Below are positions 1-11,328 of a stretch of 64,000 nt of DNA, in pieces (the stretch's first letter is position 1; each line of letters begins with the position of its first letter). The position numbers and the translations under genes were made by a program. The DNA is from Medicago truncatula (lineage: Eukaryota; Streptophyta; Magnoliopsida; Fabales; Fabaceae): contig NC_053042.1 in the NCBI RefSeq assembly GCF_003473485.1, positions 5,913,501 through 5,977,500 of the forward strand, read 5' to 3'. The notes under the pieces were generated by a model that was not told the origin of the DNA, did not search any database, and was given only the letters and a program-made list of their open reading frames with translations.

Positions 1-2211
1 GTTAATGATTTGTGCGTCAACATTGCAGGTTTGGATGCATTGGTATTCCAATCACTTTAATTTTACCATATTATTTGTAGAAATTTTGCCGTTGTATGCT
101 ATTAACTTGAATGTTGCAAATTTGTTCACAAATTCATCATTTACTTTTTTAACAATATTGAACGATGTACTCTATCAATTTGAATGAATGAATATAATTT
201 TGGTTTTTAAAAAAAAAATCATATTAGTATGTAATGCATACTACATAAAAGAAGTTTAGTATAAATCAATTTTTTTTAACTAAAGTATAAATCAGATTTA
301 GAAATCCGGAGTATGCATCGAAAAAAGATTTATGAATCAGAGTAGTATGTAATGCCTATACACCCTTCGGTTACTAATATAAACAAAAATTCATTTTTTA
401 GATTCAATTAATGATGTACGTGACATATAATAAAGACCACATACATAATTAATTGAATGTATTTAAAAAGTGGATTTTTGCTTATATTAGTGATCGGATG
501 GTGTAATAGATATAAAAACACACTTAATCATCTAGTTGGCATACATGTAGATGCTTATTAGTATGAAAAACTCTCCAGTTATATTTATAAGTTAGAACTT
601 TAAGCTTCAAATTTTATAGGCCTCGTATTAGGTCCCAAATTTTATAGGTCTTGCATTTTTAACTTCAAATATATTTATATAGTTGAATTCTGTAAACATG
701 TTCGTTCCTAGCTCAAGCGGTAACTAATTGAAAAGTTGTAATCCATGTTGTAAGTTTGATCTTAAGATTAGCTTTTATATTTAGTTATATGCACCTTAAT
801 TTTTTTTTCTCTTCAAATTTCTATTAAGACATGTAGTATCAGATCAAAGTTTACAAAATTAAAAAATGTAATTTATATTTGTATCAAAATTCAATATTAT
901 TTTGTTGTTTTAATGTTTTTTTTTTTGGTAGTGTTGTTGTTTTAATGTTTAACAATTGGTAGATAATTTCTTAAAAAAAACAGTTGGTAAATAATGTCCA
1001 TATTAAATATTATTTTAACACATATTAGAAATCAAATAATGTTTTAAAATAAAGTTCTTGTATTAATGGGGTTGAGTTGATCATAAGTGGTTAGACTCAT
1101 GCAACATGGCGAACTAAAGTTCAAATTTCAATTTGAAGACAATGGCAGAGGCCCTTTAGGGAAAATATTTTTGTATTTTAATAAGATTATCTTGCGGTCC
1201 ACCCTTTTCTCTATTTCAGTATGCTTTACTATCACATTTTCAATTTCCATGGTAAGTAATTTAAATTTTGATAGTCAACTTTACGCTTAATGCTTATTAA
1301 AATATGAATTTTGTGGGTATATATTTAGTTTTCTTTTTGTAAAAAAAAATTATAGTTTATTTTGATGGTCAACTCAAACCTTTTTTCTGACTCCACCACA
1401 AATGGAGAGATATCCACATTTAATGTCCAACATATTTAAAATAAAATTACTTTCAATTAAAGGAACATATGAAAAAATTCATTAATTTTTATATTATTCT
1501 CTCTCAACATATTGAAAAGGTCTCAATTTAAAACTCTATTTATACTTATGAAAACATTGAGCCAGCATTGATCAGACACTTAATGTGAGTACCTCTTCTA
1601 GTGAATTTAAATTTTGATTTGTCACATTATAGGAGTTTAACTCCTTTCGCTAGACTCAACCTCATTTAGTAACGAAACTTTAATAACTTACGTGGGTTAA
1701 CTAAAACTTTGAAAGGCTTATCTAATACAAAAACATAATTTTAAAGGGGACATTAGTTAGTTCTTCAAAAATAAAAAGGGACATTAGTTATTCAATGAAT
1801 TTAAAGTTACGTTAGAAAATAAAAGGATATCCAAATATCATCGTTGAAGAACAATTGGTCTCTTGGTAGATATCTTTTTTATTTTAGATTTGTCTTTTCT
1901 TCGGTAAATATTGTGTTGTGGGTGAAAAACGATGAAAAGTTTCAATCCTCTATGCTTGTAAATGTTTTTTTTATGAATTATTTTATTAAGGATTTGTTTA
2001 ACATGTGCAATATTTGACATATTAAAACAATTAAAAGTAACAACTTTTTATTAAAAACAAGTAATTATTTATTAAAAAGTTATATATTAATAAATAATTG
2101 AATATCCAACACTAAAATCTTGGAGGGAGATATTTATGTGCTTAAAAAGTGAATAGCGGATACTCATGTCTTACTATGTTTTTTTTTTAATAGTACATGT
2201 CTTAAGGTCTA

Positions 2212-2650
2212 CTCCCTCCGTCTCATAATATAAGTAAAAAAAAAAAATCATATTTAGTATTCTCTCCGTCCCTAATTATAAGACTCTTTTGAGAATTTTT
2301 TTTGTCCCTTTTTATAAGACCCCTTTGTTATTTCCAACTACATTAATTATTTCTTTACATACATGCCCCTATTTATTATATAGGGACGGAGGGAGTAGTT
2401 TGCAACATAGTTTCTTGTGTTATCCTTGAAATAAGTTTTATAGGAAGATATAAAAACAATTTTCATTGGCTATTGGTTATTGAGAAAATGAAACAGAGAG
2501 CAAATTGAATGCACTTTGCATTTAATTTTCCTTTGAAAAAGATAATTTTTTGAAACAACATAATTAAATATGATAAAAGTTTGTCTTTTTTTGCTTATAA
2601 TTTGGGATAAAGAAAATGAGTTTTTTTTGCTTATAATTTGGGACAGAGAG
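2212..2650. mobile_element. Stowaway-like MITE (outer of a nested pair)
   Basis: The left end CTCCCTCCGTCTCATAATAT follows a TA dinucleotide. The right end is an inverted, somewhat decayed match (ATAATTTGGGACAGAGAG) followed by TA. The CTCCCTCCGT terminus and TA target site are hallmarks of Stowaway (Tc1/mariner-derived) MITEs. A second MITE is nested inside, so this element is the older of the two. Confidence 0.65.
2260..2395. mobile_element. Stowaway-like MITE (inner)
   Basis: The left terminus TTCTCTCCGTCCCTAATTAT and right terminus TATAGGGACGGAGGGAG are inverted repeats, each flanked by TA. It lies entirely within the outer Stowaway-like element and its ends match each other better, as expected for the younger insertion. 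It is non-autonomous, with no coding capacity. Confidence 0.7.
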
Positions 2651-2800
2651 TATTATTTAATTTCCTCCCCTACTTCCTTTTAAAAGAATAGTTCCCACCA
2701 ATTTATATGTTTTTTTTTATGTGCATACAAAATTAGAACTCCACTTTTCTTATCTGAAACCTCCAAGCCTAATTCACTCAACAAGATGCACTACTTCTTC

Positions 2801-2807
2801 TATATAA
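2801..2807 (+). promoter_or_regulatory. TATA box of CYP707A
   Basis: TATATAA lies about 135 bases upstream of the CYP707A start codon, a plausible core promoter position allowing a leader of about 100 nt. It is the only well-placed TATA motif directly upstream of that ATG. Confidence 0.5.
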
Positions 2808-2937
2808 GGTCACTTCTCCCCCTTTGTTTCGATAACTCCAGATTATTGCTGGAGCTCAAAACATTCTTCAACAAATATTGTTTTTATATTAGGAAAACTC
2901 TAACCTTATTAGATTCTTGTACTAATAATACACAAAA

Positions 2938-5900
2938 ATGGATTCAACTTTGGCTTACATCATTGTCCTCTTTCTTCTTACCTTATTTTCATTTAAGTTC
3001 TTTCCAAAACGACCTAAAACAAAACAAACAAGTGCAAAACTTCCTCCTGGTTCAATGGGGTGGCCGTACATAGGACAAACCCTTCAACTCTACTCCCAAG
3101 ACCCAAATGTTTTCTTCTTCTCCAAACAAAAAAGGTTGCTATGCTACCTATCTAGTTCCACTCCATCTCCATGCTTCTCTCATCATTTTTATGGATTCAG
3201 ATTCTCTGCATCTGATGTAGCCACCGCAGAGTCATTAAATTTATAAGAGATAAACATCTAATAATTTTGCGGTGACTAAATCAGTTCATGCAGAGAATCA
3301 AATTGAATATCTAAAGTAGTCTTTATGGTGCCGTCGATCGTAGATGATCCGAGGACTAAACACTATTGTTTTAATCTCATTAAAATTTTATAACCTATAT
3401 AAGACACTTTTTAATTGTGAATGTAACTCAAAAACATTATGGTTATTAATAAATATATTAATTTTAGGTACGGAGAAATATTCAAGACGAACATTCTTGG
3501 ATGTAAGTGTGTGATGTTGGCAAGTCCTGAAGCTGCACGTTTTGTGTTGGTGACACAATCTCACTTATTTAAACCAACATATCCTAAAAGCAAAGAACGT
3601 TTGATTGGTCCTTGTGCTTTGTTTTTCCACCAAGGTGAGTATCACTTGCGTTTGAGGAAGCTTATTCAGAGGTCTCTCTCCCTCGATTCACTTCGCAACT
3701 TGGTTCCTGAAATTGAAGCCCTAGCCGTATCCACCATCAAATCTTGGGGTGACGATGGATGCATGATTAACACTTTTAAGGAAATGAAAAAAGTAGGTTA
3801 TATTATATCTTATAATTTATTTATAGCTAGTTTTTTTTTCTTCTTCTTCTTCTTATATATGATAACTCGCATGATTTTAAATTGCGGTCGTAGCCACATT
3901 GGCGTTGCAATATTTGATATTGCAAAAACCTCACTCAAATGTGATTGAAGTTGCAGATGGCAATTTAAAACCACAATGATTGGACCAATGATTGAATTGA
4001 TTATTATATAGTACTATTTATATTGAAGTGTCACATTTCTGGCATTAATTTTTGTATGGTTTTACTAAATTGTTGTCATGTGGAATGTGATGTGTGCAAT
4101 AACAAAGGGTCAATTATTAATCAGGTGGTCCATATTTTTTGCAGTTTTCTTTTGAAGTTGGTATTCTCAAAGTTTTTGGAAATCTAGAGCCGAGGTTGAG
4201 GGAAGAGCTAAAGAAGAATTATTGGATTGTTGACAATGGTTACAATTCTTTTCCAACTCAAATTCCTGGTACACAATACAAAAAGGCACTCTTGGTAAGT
4301 ACTATATTAATTCAAGATATTTAATTTATGTTTTTTAAATGTATTGTTTTTGAATGTTACTATACTTTTGTGAAGGCAAGAGAGAAACTTGGAAGTATTT
4401 TGAAGGAAATAATTAGTGAGAGGAAGGAGAAGAAGTTGCTTGAAAGTGAAAGAGATCTTTTGAGCTGTTTATTGAATTGGAAAGGAGAAGGAGGAGAAAT
4501 TTTATCTGATGATGAAATTGGAGATAACATTATTGGAGTGCTTTTTGCTGCTCAGGATACCACAGCTACTGTCATGACATGGGTGATCAAGTACTTGCAT
4601 GATCAACCAAAACTTCTCGAATGTGTAAAGGTACCATCAAGAGATAAATTCAAGAAATTTAACTTTAGTTTATTTTTTTGGCGGTTTCTACGGTAGACTG
4701 CTTTGATAGGTGGTTCACTTTAGACCAGTGATTAAAGTTCCCTCAAAACTCTACTGGAGATCTATGACGTCTCTTAAAAGTAGAAACTCACAGTCCTCTT
4801 TGTTTCTAGTATCGAGTCAGTAGTTTAATTAGTGTATGTTTGACAAAAACATAGAAAAACGAATATGTATTGAGTTTTGAGGCAGGTCTATTTGTTTTTT
4901 CTTGTTTTTGTTACACTGACATCAATTAAGTCATTGTCTCAACGATGAAGATGAATAGAATTGAGAACTTCTACTTCTGTACGGAAATTTTTGTCGTCAT
5001 TGAAGATTTGAACGATTTTTTGAGATTTGAGATATTTATGTCAAGTGACACTATAATTTGTGATAATGCTTGATTTGTAGGCTGAGCAGAAGGCAATTCA
5101 CATGGAAAATGATGGTAAACTACAGCTGAATTGGAATCAGACTAGAAACATGCCAATTACCTATAAGGTATAAGCAATTAATGCAATATTTCAATGTCAA
5201 CTCTTAAAATGAATCTCAAACTTTGTTATTAGTCTCGGCATTTATGCGTGGAGGATACTTTTATAAATGCAAGAAGTTTATATCCTTATTCTTGTTGTGT
5301 TTATTAGTAAGAATCTAAGAATTGAATTTTGTGGAATTTTTCAGGTTGTGTTAGAGAGCATGAGAATGGCAAGTGTTATATCATTTCCATTTAGAGAAGC
5401 AGTAGCTGATGTAGAGTACAAGGGTAAGAGCAATACTTTCTATATTTGCAAAAGTATCCACTATGTAAAGTCACAGCTATTTTGAGTCCATATTCTACTA
5501 TACTATACTGAAAATTCCCAATGTGGAAAACGTTCATTTTAAATTAAATAATATATGACCAAGCACATGAAAAATATGACTCACATGAGAATATTATGAA
5601 CCAGGATTCCTAATCCCAAAAGGGTGGAAAGCAATGCCACTGTTCAGAAATATTCATCATAATCCTGAATTTTTTCCAGAGCCTCATAAATTCAACCCTT
5701 CAAGATTTGAGGTATGAATGAGTCAATTATAATGGTAATACATGGTTAAGGCTAATTACTTGTCAAATATATAAATAGTAATTTTGTTATTTGTTGATGC
5801 AGGTTTCACCAAAACCAAATACTTTCTTGCCATTTGGTAGTGGAGTACATGCTTGTCCTGGCAATGAACTTGCTAAGCTGGAGACCCTTATTATGATCCA

Positions 5901-6489
5901 TCATTTGGTCACCAAGTTTAGGTATTGTTGATTAATCAAGAGAAAGTAAAATGTTAAAAAATAAAGAGATCAATGAATGGATTATAGTTAATCAACAGAA
6001 AATAAAATGTTAGAAATAGAAAGAGATCAATGAATGGATTTTACTTAATCAAGAGAAGAAAAAAATTAGTCAAATGCTAATATATATGTGTCATAAGAGG
6101 AAATGTTAAAGAATTTAATATATAGTTTTCGTGAACATAGCTCAGTTGGCAGGGACATGCATTGTTATATGTAGAGGTCGGGGTTCGAACCCTAACATAT
6201 CATTTATTCACCTTAAAAAAAATTGAATTCTACCTACTAAACTACTTGAAGAAAAAAAAAATCCATTCCAATTACTAATCAAATATCTTTTGCTAATGAG
6301 GCTAGTAAATTAGTGTTATGTGATATGTGAAAGATTTTTTGTTTTGTTTTGGTATATAGGTTGGAAGTGGTAGGATCACAATGTGGGATTCAATATGGTC
6401 CATTTCCATTGCCTTTGAATGGACTCCCAGCCAGGTGTTGGAGAGAATCTACCAGCATTGCTAGAAAAAGATTCATTGGGCAGAAATGA
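2938..6489 (+). CDS. CYP707A: Abscisic acid 8'-hydroxylase, cytochrome P450 CYP707A
   Basis: The product hydroxylates abscisic acid at C8', the main route of ABA catabolism; it is an ER-anchored P450. Nine exons with GT-AG junctions join in frame: 2938-3134, 3468-3792, 4145-4294, 4376-4630, 5081-5167, 5345-5423, 5605-5711, 5803-5921, 6360-6489, giving 482 aa, about the family's usual length. An N-terminal hydrophobic anchor is followed by the proline hinge LPPGSMGWPYIG, an I-helix AAQDTT motif (about 282-287), ESMR as the ExxR motif (about 342-345), and the heme loop FGSGVHACPG with ligand Cys about 418. The exon-2 segment (YGEIFKT, HLFKPTYPKSKERLIGP) is CYP707A-like. Intron 1 holds a foldback repeat and intron 8 a tandem repeat plus a SINE-like element. 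No lesion was seen. The family is confident; the paralogue number (A1-A4) cannot be assigned by eye. Confidence 0.95.
3189..3315. repeat. Foldback (MITE-like) hairpin in CYP707A intron 1
   Basis: Two arms in inverted orientation (GATTCTCTGCAT, then GCCACCGCA on the left; TGCGGTGAC, then ATGCAGAGAATC on the right) make a long imperfect hairpin spanning much of intron 1. It looks like a small foldback or MITE insertion. No clear target-site duplication was identified. Confidence 0.5.
5933..6058. repeat. Tandem repeat of about 57 bp in CYP707A intron 8
   Basis: Two imperfect copies, about 57 bases each, share TAATCAASAGAAA, AAAATGTTA and AGAGATCAATGAATGGATT; a third partial start follows. They lie directly after the exon 8 donor site. 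Confidence 0.7.
6128..6262 (+). mobile_element. tRNA-like SINE copy in CYP707A intron 8
   Basis: An A-box-like segment (ATAGCTCAGTTGGCAGGGAC) and a B-box-like segment (GGGGTTCGAACCC) are spaced as in a tRNA. An A-rich stretch follows, and the conserved tail ends in an 'actacttgaa' motif shared with the copy near 7.0 kb. It belongs to the tRNA-related repeat family found several times in this window. It has the same orientation as the host gene. Confidence 0.6.
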
Positions 6490-6973
6490 ATGACATCATT
6501 GCTGAGAAAAATTCCACTTTCTAGAGCCATAAATTAATCTTTTTTTCTTTATCTTTTCTATATTAATTAACTATGTAATTTTTTTTCATATGTGGGCACT
6601 TCAACTTTTGCCCCTTCTATTCTACAAAATCCCCTGCAGGCGTCCTTAAAGAAAGATTGGAAAAGCCTCGATAGGGGGGGATGTATCTTTCATAATTTCA
6701 TTTACTCTGCAAAGCATGAGAATTTGATATAAATAGAATCAAGGGATTTGGTTACTACTATTATAATTTTATTTTTTTTACAATACTACTATTATATAAT
6801 TAGTTACCCAAAATTTATCAAAGAAATACAATGGTAATCTAATTCATATTACAATGCTAAATAACAAAAAAATTAATCCTCCCTAAAAAAAAAAACAAAA
6901 ATGATTAATGCTCTAAGATCGGTCTGAGTGCGCCAATTTTTTTATGTGCAAAGGAATAATGTTCAAGAACTAT

Positions 6974-7110
6974 CTCCGTGAGCTTAATTCAGTTGGTAGG
7001 GATATTACATATTATATCCAAGGGCCAAGGTTTGAACTCCGGACACCTCACTTCTCCGTATTTAAAATGTGTGAGTTCTAACCACTAGACTACTTGACAA
7101 AAAAAATATT
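6974..7110 (+). mobile_element. tRNA-like SINE copy
   Basis: It has an A-box-like GAGCTTAATTCAGTTGGTAG and a B-box-like GGTTTGAACTCC, then an A-rich end. The flanks TTCAAGAACTA (left) and TTCAAGGACTA (right) look like an approximate 11-bp target-site duplication, typical of LINE-mobilised SINEs. Confidence 0.6.
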
Positions 7111-8152
7111 CAAGGACTAATGTTATCTAAAATAAGATCGAGTTAAACAATAAAGACAGATGCATATTTGGTAGCAGAGTTAGTTTGTTAGAATCACGAC
7201 TAGTCGTTGTAATTTTGAAAATGTTACAAGTGTAGATTTTGAAAATTCACGTTGAATTGTTATGATTATAACACATCCACCACAATATCAAAGATGCACT
7301 TAGTCATTTGTTTGTATGATCCATATTTTGAATTCCTATTTAGATATGTTCTTATGCAGTGTATGAGGTGATAAGAGGAAACAAAACAAAACCTGAAGAA
7401 AAATGTAATTTATCTACACTGCACAATTGGCCTCAGCCTTTCATCTTGTTCATGATCTTTCATGAGGCTGAAAAATAACCACCTATGCTCTGGATGGTTG
7501 GTCCAGTAAATTTAATGCAATAATAAATCCCTAAAAAAAAATCACATGAAACTTCCATTTAGGGGCTACGTGGTGTTACTGGTGTGGCCTTAAAACTCAT
7601 GTTAATGCCTATTGTGGCCAATGTTTTGATATTTTATTGATGTTGATGAGGACCACAATACCCTTCTAGTATTCTTTTGAGGACCACATCATGGAGGGGC
7701 CTTAGCCTGGTCGTATTGTCCTAATATTGATCATAACATATTATTGTCATATATTGCTTGTTTCCTTGAGCCAGATTTTGGTGTTTCTGATCATGAAATA
7801 TTGTCTCCTCTTGTTATATTCATATCATGATATGAAATATCAAATATGTGAATGTTTTTATTTTTATTTTGTTTTTTCTTGATCGCGTTTGAATATCCAC
7901 TAGAATTATTGAGTGGACCAACCAAGTAAGTGCCAAATGAGATATGGATTTTGCTGAATTAGCACTTTATCATTCCACTCGTATATCATATGATGCATGC
8001 ATTAAAACAGAAAATTGATCAAGACTTTGATAATCCCATTCACATGATACGTGAAATTGAACGCCGCTACGCCATTGTATGTTAATACCTTTGATAATCC
8101 CATTCACATGATACATGAAACAATTAAATAATGTAAATTGAAAAAATACTTG

Positions 8153-8247
8153 TCCTTGTGAACTTAACTCAGTTGATGGAGACAATGCCATAATATATGC
8201 AAGGTCTGAGTTCGAACCCCAACCATCGCAATTTTTTTATTTTTTTT
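8153..8247 (+). mobile_element. tRNA-like SINE copy
   Basis: A-box-like GTGAACTTAACTCAGTTGAT and B-box-like GAGTTCGAACCCC segments precede a T/A-rich tail. AAATACTTG at the left and AAATGCTTG at the right look like a diverged 9-bp target-site duplication. Confidence 0.6.
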
Positions 8248-9108
8248 AAATGCTTGAATTTTAAAAACACTTGAATTTGACTAATATAATTATACTTACG
8301 TCTTCCATGGACCTTGTACTACTGCTCATGCGCATCTGGTGTAGGGTCAACCGCCTATGAGGTGCCATATCTGAGGTTCATATCCCATAGTAGGAAAAAA
8401 AAACTCAATGAAAAATTCTTTGTGGCATTTCATCAAACATTTGAAAAACAAAATATACATACAATGTCTATTGTGTCATTTCTTTTCTTAAACTACCCAC
8501 AATACACCTATATTAAATCATCAACTACATTTACAATAAAAATACCAATGTAATTGATTAACATCTAGCCAGAAAAGTCATCAGTTTCACAAAAAAATAA
8601 AAACTAACATATGAGCAATTAAAAACACCCAAACATATAAAACTAACAATGTTTATGGTTAGAGAATTTGAACACTTCTTGATTACTTGCTTGAGTTTGA
8701 AGAAATTTGATCGAGTATGAATTGTTGGAGTAGAGAGGGAGAATGTAGGTTTGTATTTGCTTTGTTTTGAAACAAATCGTACCGAGTTCCAGGATGTTTT
8801 CTATATATCAGGGTGGAACATCCACTTGAGAACGATAATTAGCTATTGTTTGAAAGTGAACGGTAATCGGTAATTAATTATCGTTGAGGACATTTTGATC
8901 GGTTGGGGTGCCTGTAAGCAATGCACAGGTGCCTAAAGAGCCATTTTCATATAATTATTCCAATGACATGACTTGGCCCAACCTGCAACTATATGAAACA
9001 AAAAAGCAAAGGAAATTGCTTTTCCCACCTAGGAAGTTGCTAATAAACATATATAATTATGTTTTTACCCCAACTGTAGTTAACTAAAGTTCACCAACTG
9101 TGGTTAAC

Positions 9109-9985
9109 TACCGTTTGTACAATGGCAGTAAGCTGCAATCCAATTTTATAGAAAAATGATCAATTTTCCATGCAAACATTAAGTTCAGAAAACTGACCTA
9201 CATATTGAGTTTATTTACGGTCTTTTTCAGGCATTTTTAGGACATAAAAGCAACATCTTCCACAAAAAAAAAAAAAAAAAAGAATTTTCCACTAAGGGAC
9301 GAATTAAATATGAATTTCTAACGCATCAAAAACTCAAGAAACCAAAACATCAACTTAGAAATTGAATTTTGAGTTGGTTTTTTTTTGCAGACACCTCTAT
9401 AAAAATAATTATAGAAGATCTGCAAAGTTCCGTAGCATTTAGACTAAGCCTCGATTTGTTTTTATTTTTTTAACCAAAACGCGCAAAATCCTTTTTTTTT
9501 TCCTCCCAAATGCGCGTCCACCCACGGGTCAAATTTTGTTCCCCAAATATTAAGGATTCAATCATTCCTTCAACCATTTCTGTTCCTAAATTTTGGTACA
9601 CGACAGTTAGCTGCAGTCCAGTTTTGTAGAAAAAATGGTCAATTTTCCCTGCCGATATAAAGTTCAGAAAATTGACCTAGAGGTTGAATTTTTATACGAT
9701 TGCTTGCAGGAAAGTTTAGGACATAAAAGCAACATCTGCCACAAAAAATTAGAATTTTCCGACAAGGTACGGATTAAATATGAAGTTTTAATGCACCAAA
9801 AACTCAAGAAACCAAAACATCAAAACATTGACCTAGAAATCGAATTTGAAGATCTAAAAAGTTCCGTAACATTCCGACTAAGCCTCAATTTATTTTGATT
9901 TTTCGACCGAAAAACGCAAAATCAACATTTTTTCCTGCGTGCGCGTCCACCACGTTTCAAATTTTGTTCAAGAAATATTCAGGGC
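9109..9985. repeat. Two diverged tandem copies of a 380-450 bp repeat
   Basis: Copy 1 (about 9109-9560) and copy 2 (about 9595-9985) share many blocks in the same order, including AGCTGCA, GGACATAAAAGCAACATC, AACTCAAGAAACCAAAACAT, AAAGTTCCGTA and TGCGCGTCCACC. Their CG-rich end contrasts with the AT-rich surroundings. The family is not recognised. It could be part of a degraded mobile element, but no coding domain or clear termini were found. Confidence 0.6.
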
Positions 9986-10559
9986 ACAACTACAGTTAAG
10001 TACCATTGCCACACTTGTAGTTAACCACAGTTCGGTAAGTTCAAGCTAAAACCATAGTTTCAATGTGTTTTTTTTAACAACTTCTTATGTGGGATAAGCA
10101 ATTTTCAAAAGCAACATTAAACTTTATAATTTTGATTTTTTTGTTTACAATTGAACTAAGATTTACAAATCATTTCTAAATGATTTTACCAAGTTATAAA
10201 ATTAATAAATATCACTTGTAAAATCGAAATCCTAAAGAAAAAGGGTTACATCTTAAAAATATTGAAATGCGTGTGAAGGATGGGCCTCATCCTATATCCC
10301 CTCATCCATTTCCTACATCGTTGGTTGTTGAATTCAATTCATTTTTAATTTATCGCCCAACGCTCAAAAGTAAAATGAGAAATCTCCTCTAGTAAAAATC
10401 TAGTTCATGTAATAATATTAATTTTTTCAGGGAACAATAGTAATCAATTTATTAAAAAATAATATTAGTCTAGTTCAATTTTTATCCTAAAAAAATAATA
10501 TCAATCTTATTAAGTTAGGCATATTTATTTTCTATTAAGTAGCTTAATTTTCAATTTTT

Positions 10560-10655
10560 TTATTGTAAATAAGTGGAGAATCAAAAATTCGAACCCAATA
10601 TCTACATATAATATATCATATCTTTATTAAATGAGCTATCCTAACCAGACAATTA
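10560..10655 (-). mobile_element. tRNA-like SINE copy (minus strand, degraded)
   Basis: On the minus strand a GGATAGCTCATTTAATAAAG A-box-like segment and a GGGTTCGAATTTTT B-box-like segment appear with the same internal ATATATTATATGTAG style linker as other copies here. No target duplication was recognised. Confidence 0.4.
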
Positions 10656-11150
10656 TATTTATTTTTATTTGAATTCAAAACCTCACAGTTTTACATGATT
10701 TTCATGTAATATTAAAAAAAATAAGAATAAAAAAAATTAAAAAAAAAGTAATATTGGTCCATTCAACTACAAACCAAAAAATAATTTAAAAATAAAAAAG
10801 TAAAGATATTAATTAGTTCTTAAGGGAAAAAAATTAAAGGATATTAAATGATTTAACAAAATATTTTTCTTTTAATTTTCTTCCATTTGTGTATATATAC
10901 TCCAAAAAAAATTTCTTGGAACTTATCTCCTATAAACATTTTATTTTTACTTGAATTCGAAACCTCACCATTTTTACATGATTTTCAAAGTAATATTGAT
11001 CCATTCAACAACTACAAACCAAAAAATAATTTAAAAAGAAAAAAATAAATGATATTAATTATTATTTTTTTGAGGGAAAAAATTAAAGGATATTAAATGA
11101 TTTAACAAAATATTTTTGTTTAATTTTTCTTCCATTTGAGTATACGTACT
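10650..11150. repeat. Direct duplication upstream of SCP2
   Basis: About 10650-10905 and 10940-11150 share long blocks (TTTACATGATTTTCA, CTACAAACCAAAAAATAA, GGATATTAAATGATTTAAC, TTCTTCCATTTG). Together they form a diverged direct duplication within the putative promoter region of the SCP2 gene. Confidence 0.65.
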
Positions 11151-11273
11151 AGTTAGTTACTACAAACAAATTTAATTTGAACTTATCGTTTAAATCGGTG
11201 TTTGGTTGAGCATTATAAATACAAGTTACCGGAGAAAGAAGCAAAATCATTAATCCATTCAACCACCAAAAAC

Positions 11274-11299
11274 CAATAATAATAATAATAATAATAATT
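11274..11299. repeat. (AAT)n microsatellite in the SCP2 leader
   Basis: An uninterrupted ATA/AAT trinucleotide run lies about 30 bases before the SCP2 start codon, probably within its 5' UTR. It is a likely polymorphic marker. Confidence 0.8.
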
Positions 11300-11328
11300 C
11301 GTTTCGTTCACGCAGAAACCAAACCACC

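Larger units (their letters stand above)
1..2937. other. intergenic, repeat-bearing
   Basis: No convincing coding region was seen; the short open frames are AT-rich and lack family motifs. The right part carries a nested pair of Stowaway-like MITEs (listed separately). A weak tRNA-like motif lies near 705-790, too decayed to call. The last few hundred bases contain the CYP707A promoter. Confidence 0.6.
6490..11328. other. intergenic, repeat-rich
   Basis: No gene was recognised. The stretch holds tRNA-like SINE copies (6.97-7.11, 8.15-8.25 kb, and a minus-strand one near 10.56-10.65 kb), a tandemly duplicated block at 9.1-10.0 kb and a second duplicated block at 10.65-11.15 kb, listed separately. 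The open frame at 9635-9898 lies within the first block and is not supported by any motif. Confidence 0.6.

Noticed and set aside
705-790. tRNA-like SINE near the left edge
   Set aside because: Only a weak A-box-like piece is visible; B-box and target duplication are missing.
7430-7490. Possible microRNA hairpin near CCTCAGCC/GAGGCTG
   Set aside because: Pairing is short and interrupted; not enough for a precursor call.
9635-9898. 87-aa open frame as a gene
   Set aside because: It lies inside one unit of a tandem repeat, and the other unit does not preserve the frame; no motif or splice context supports it.
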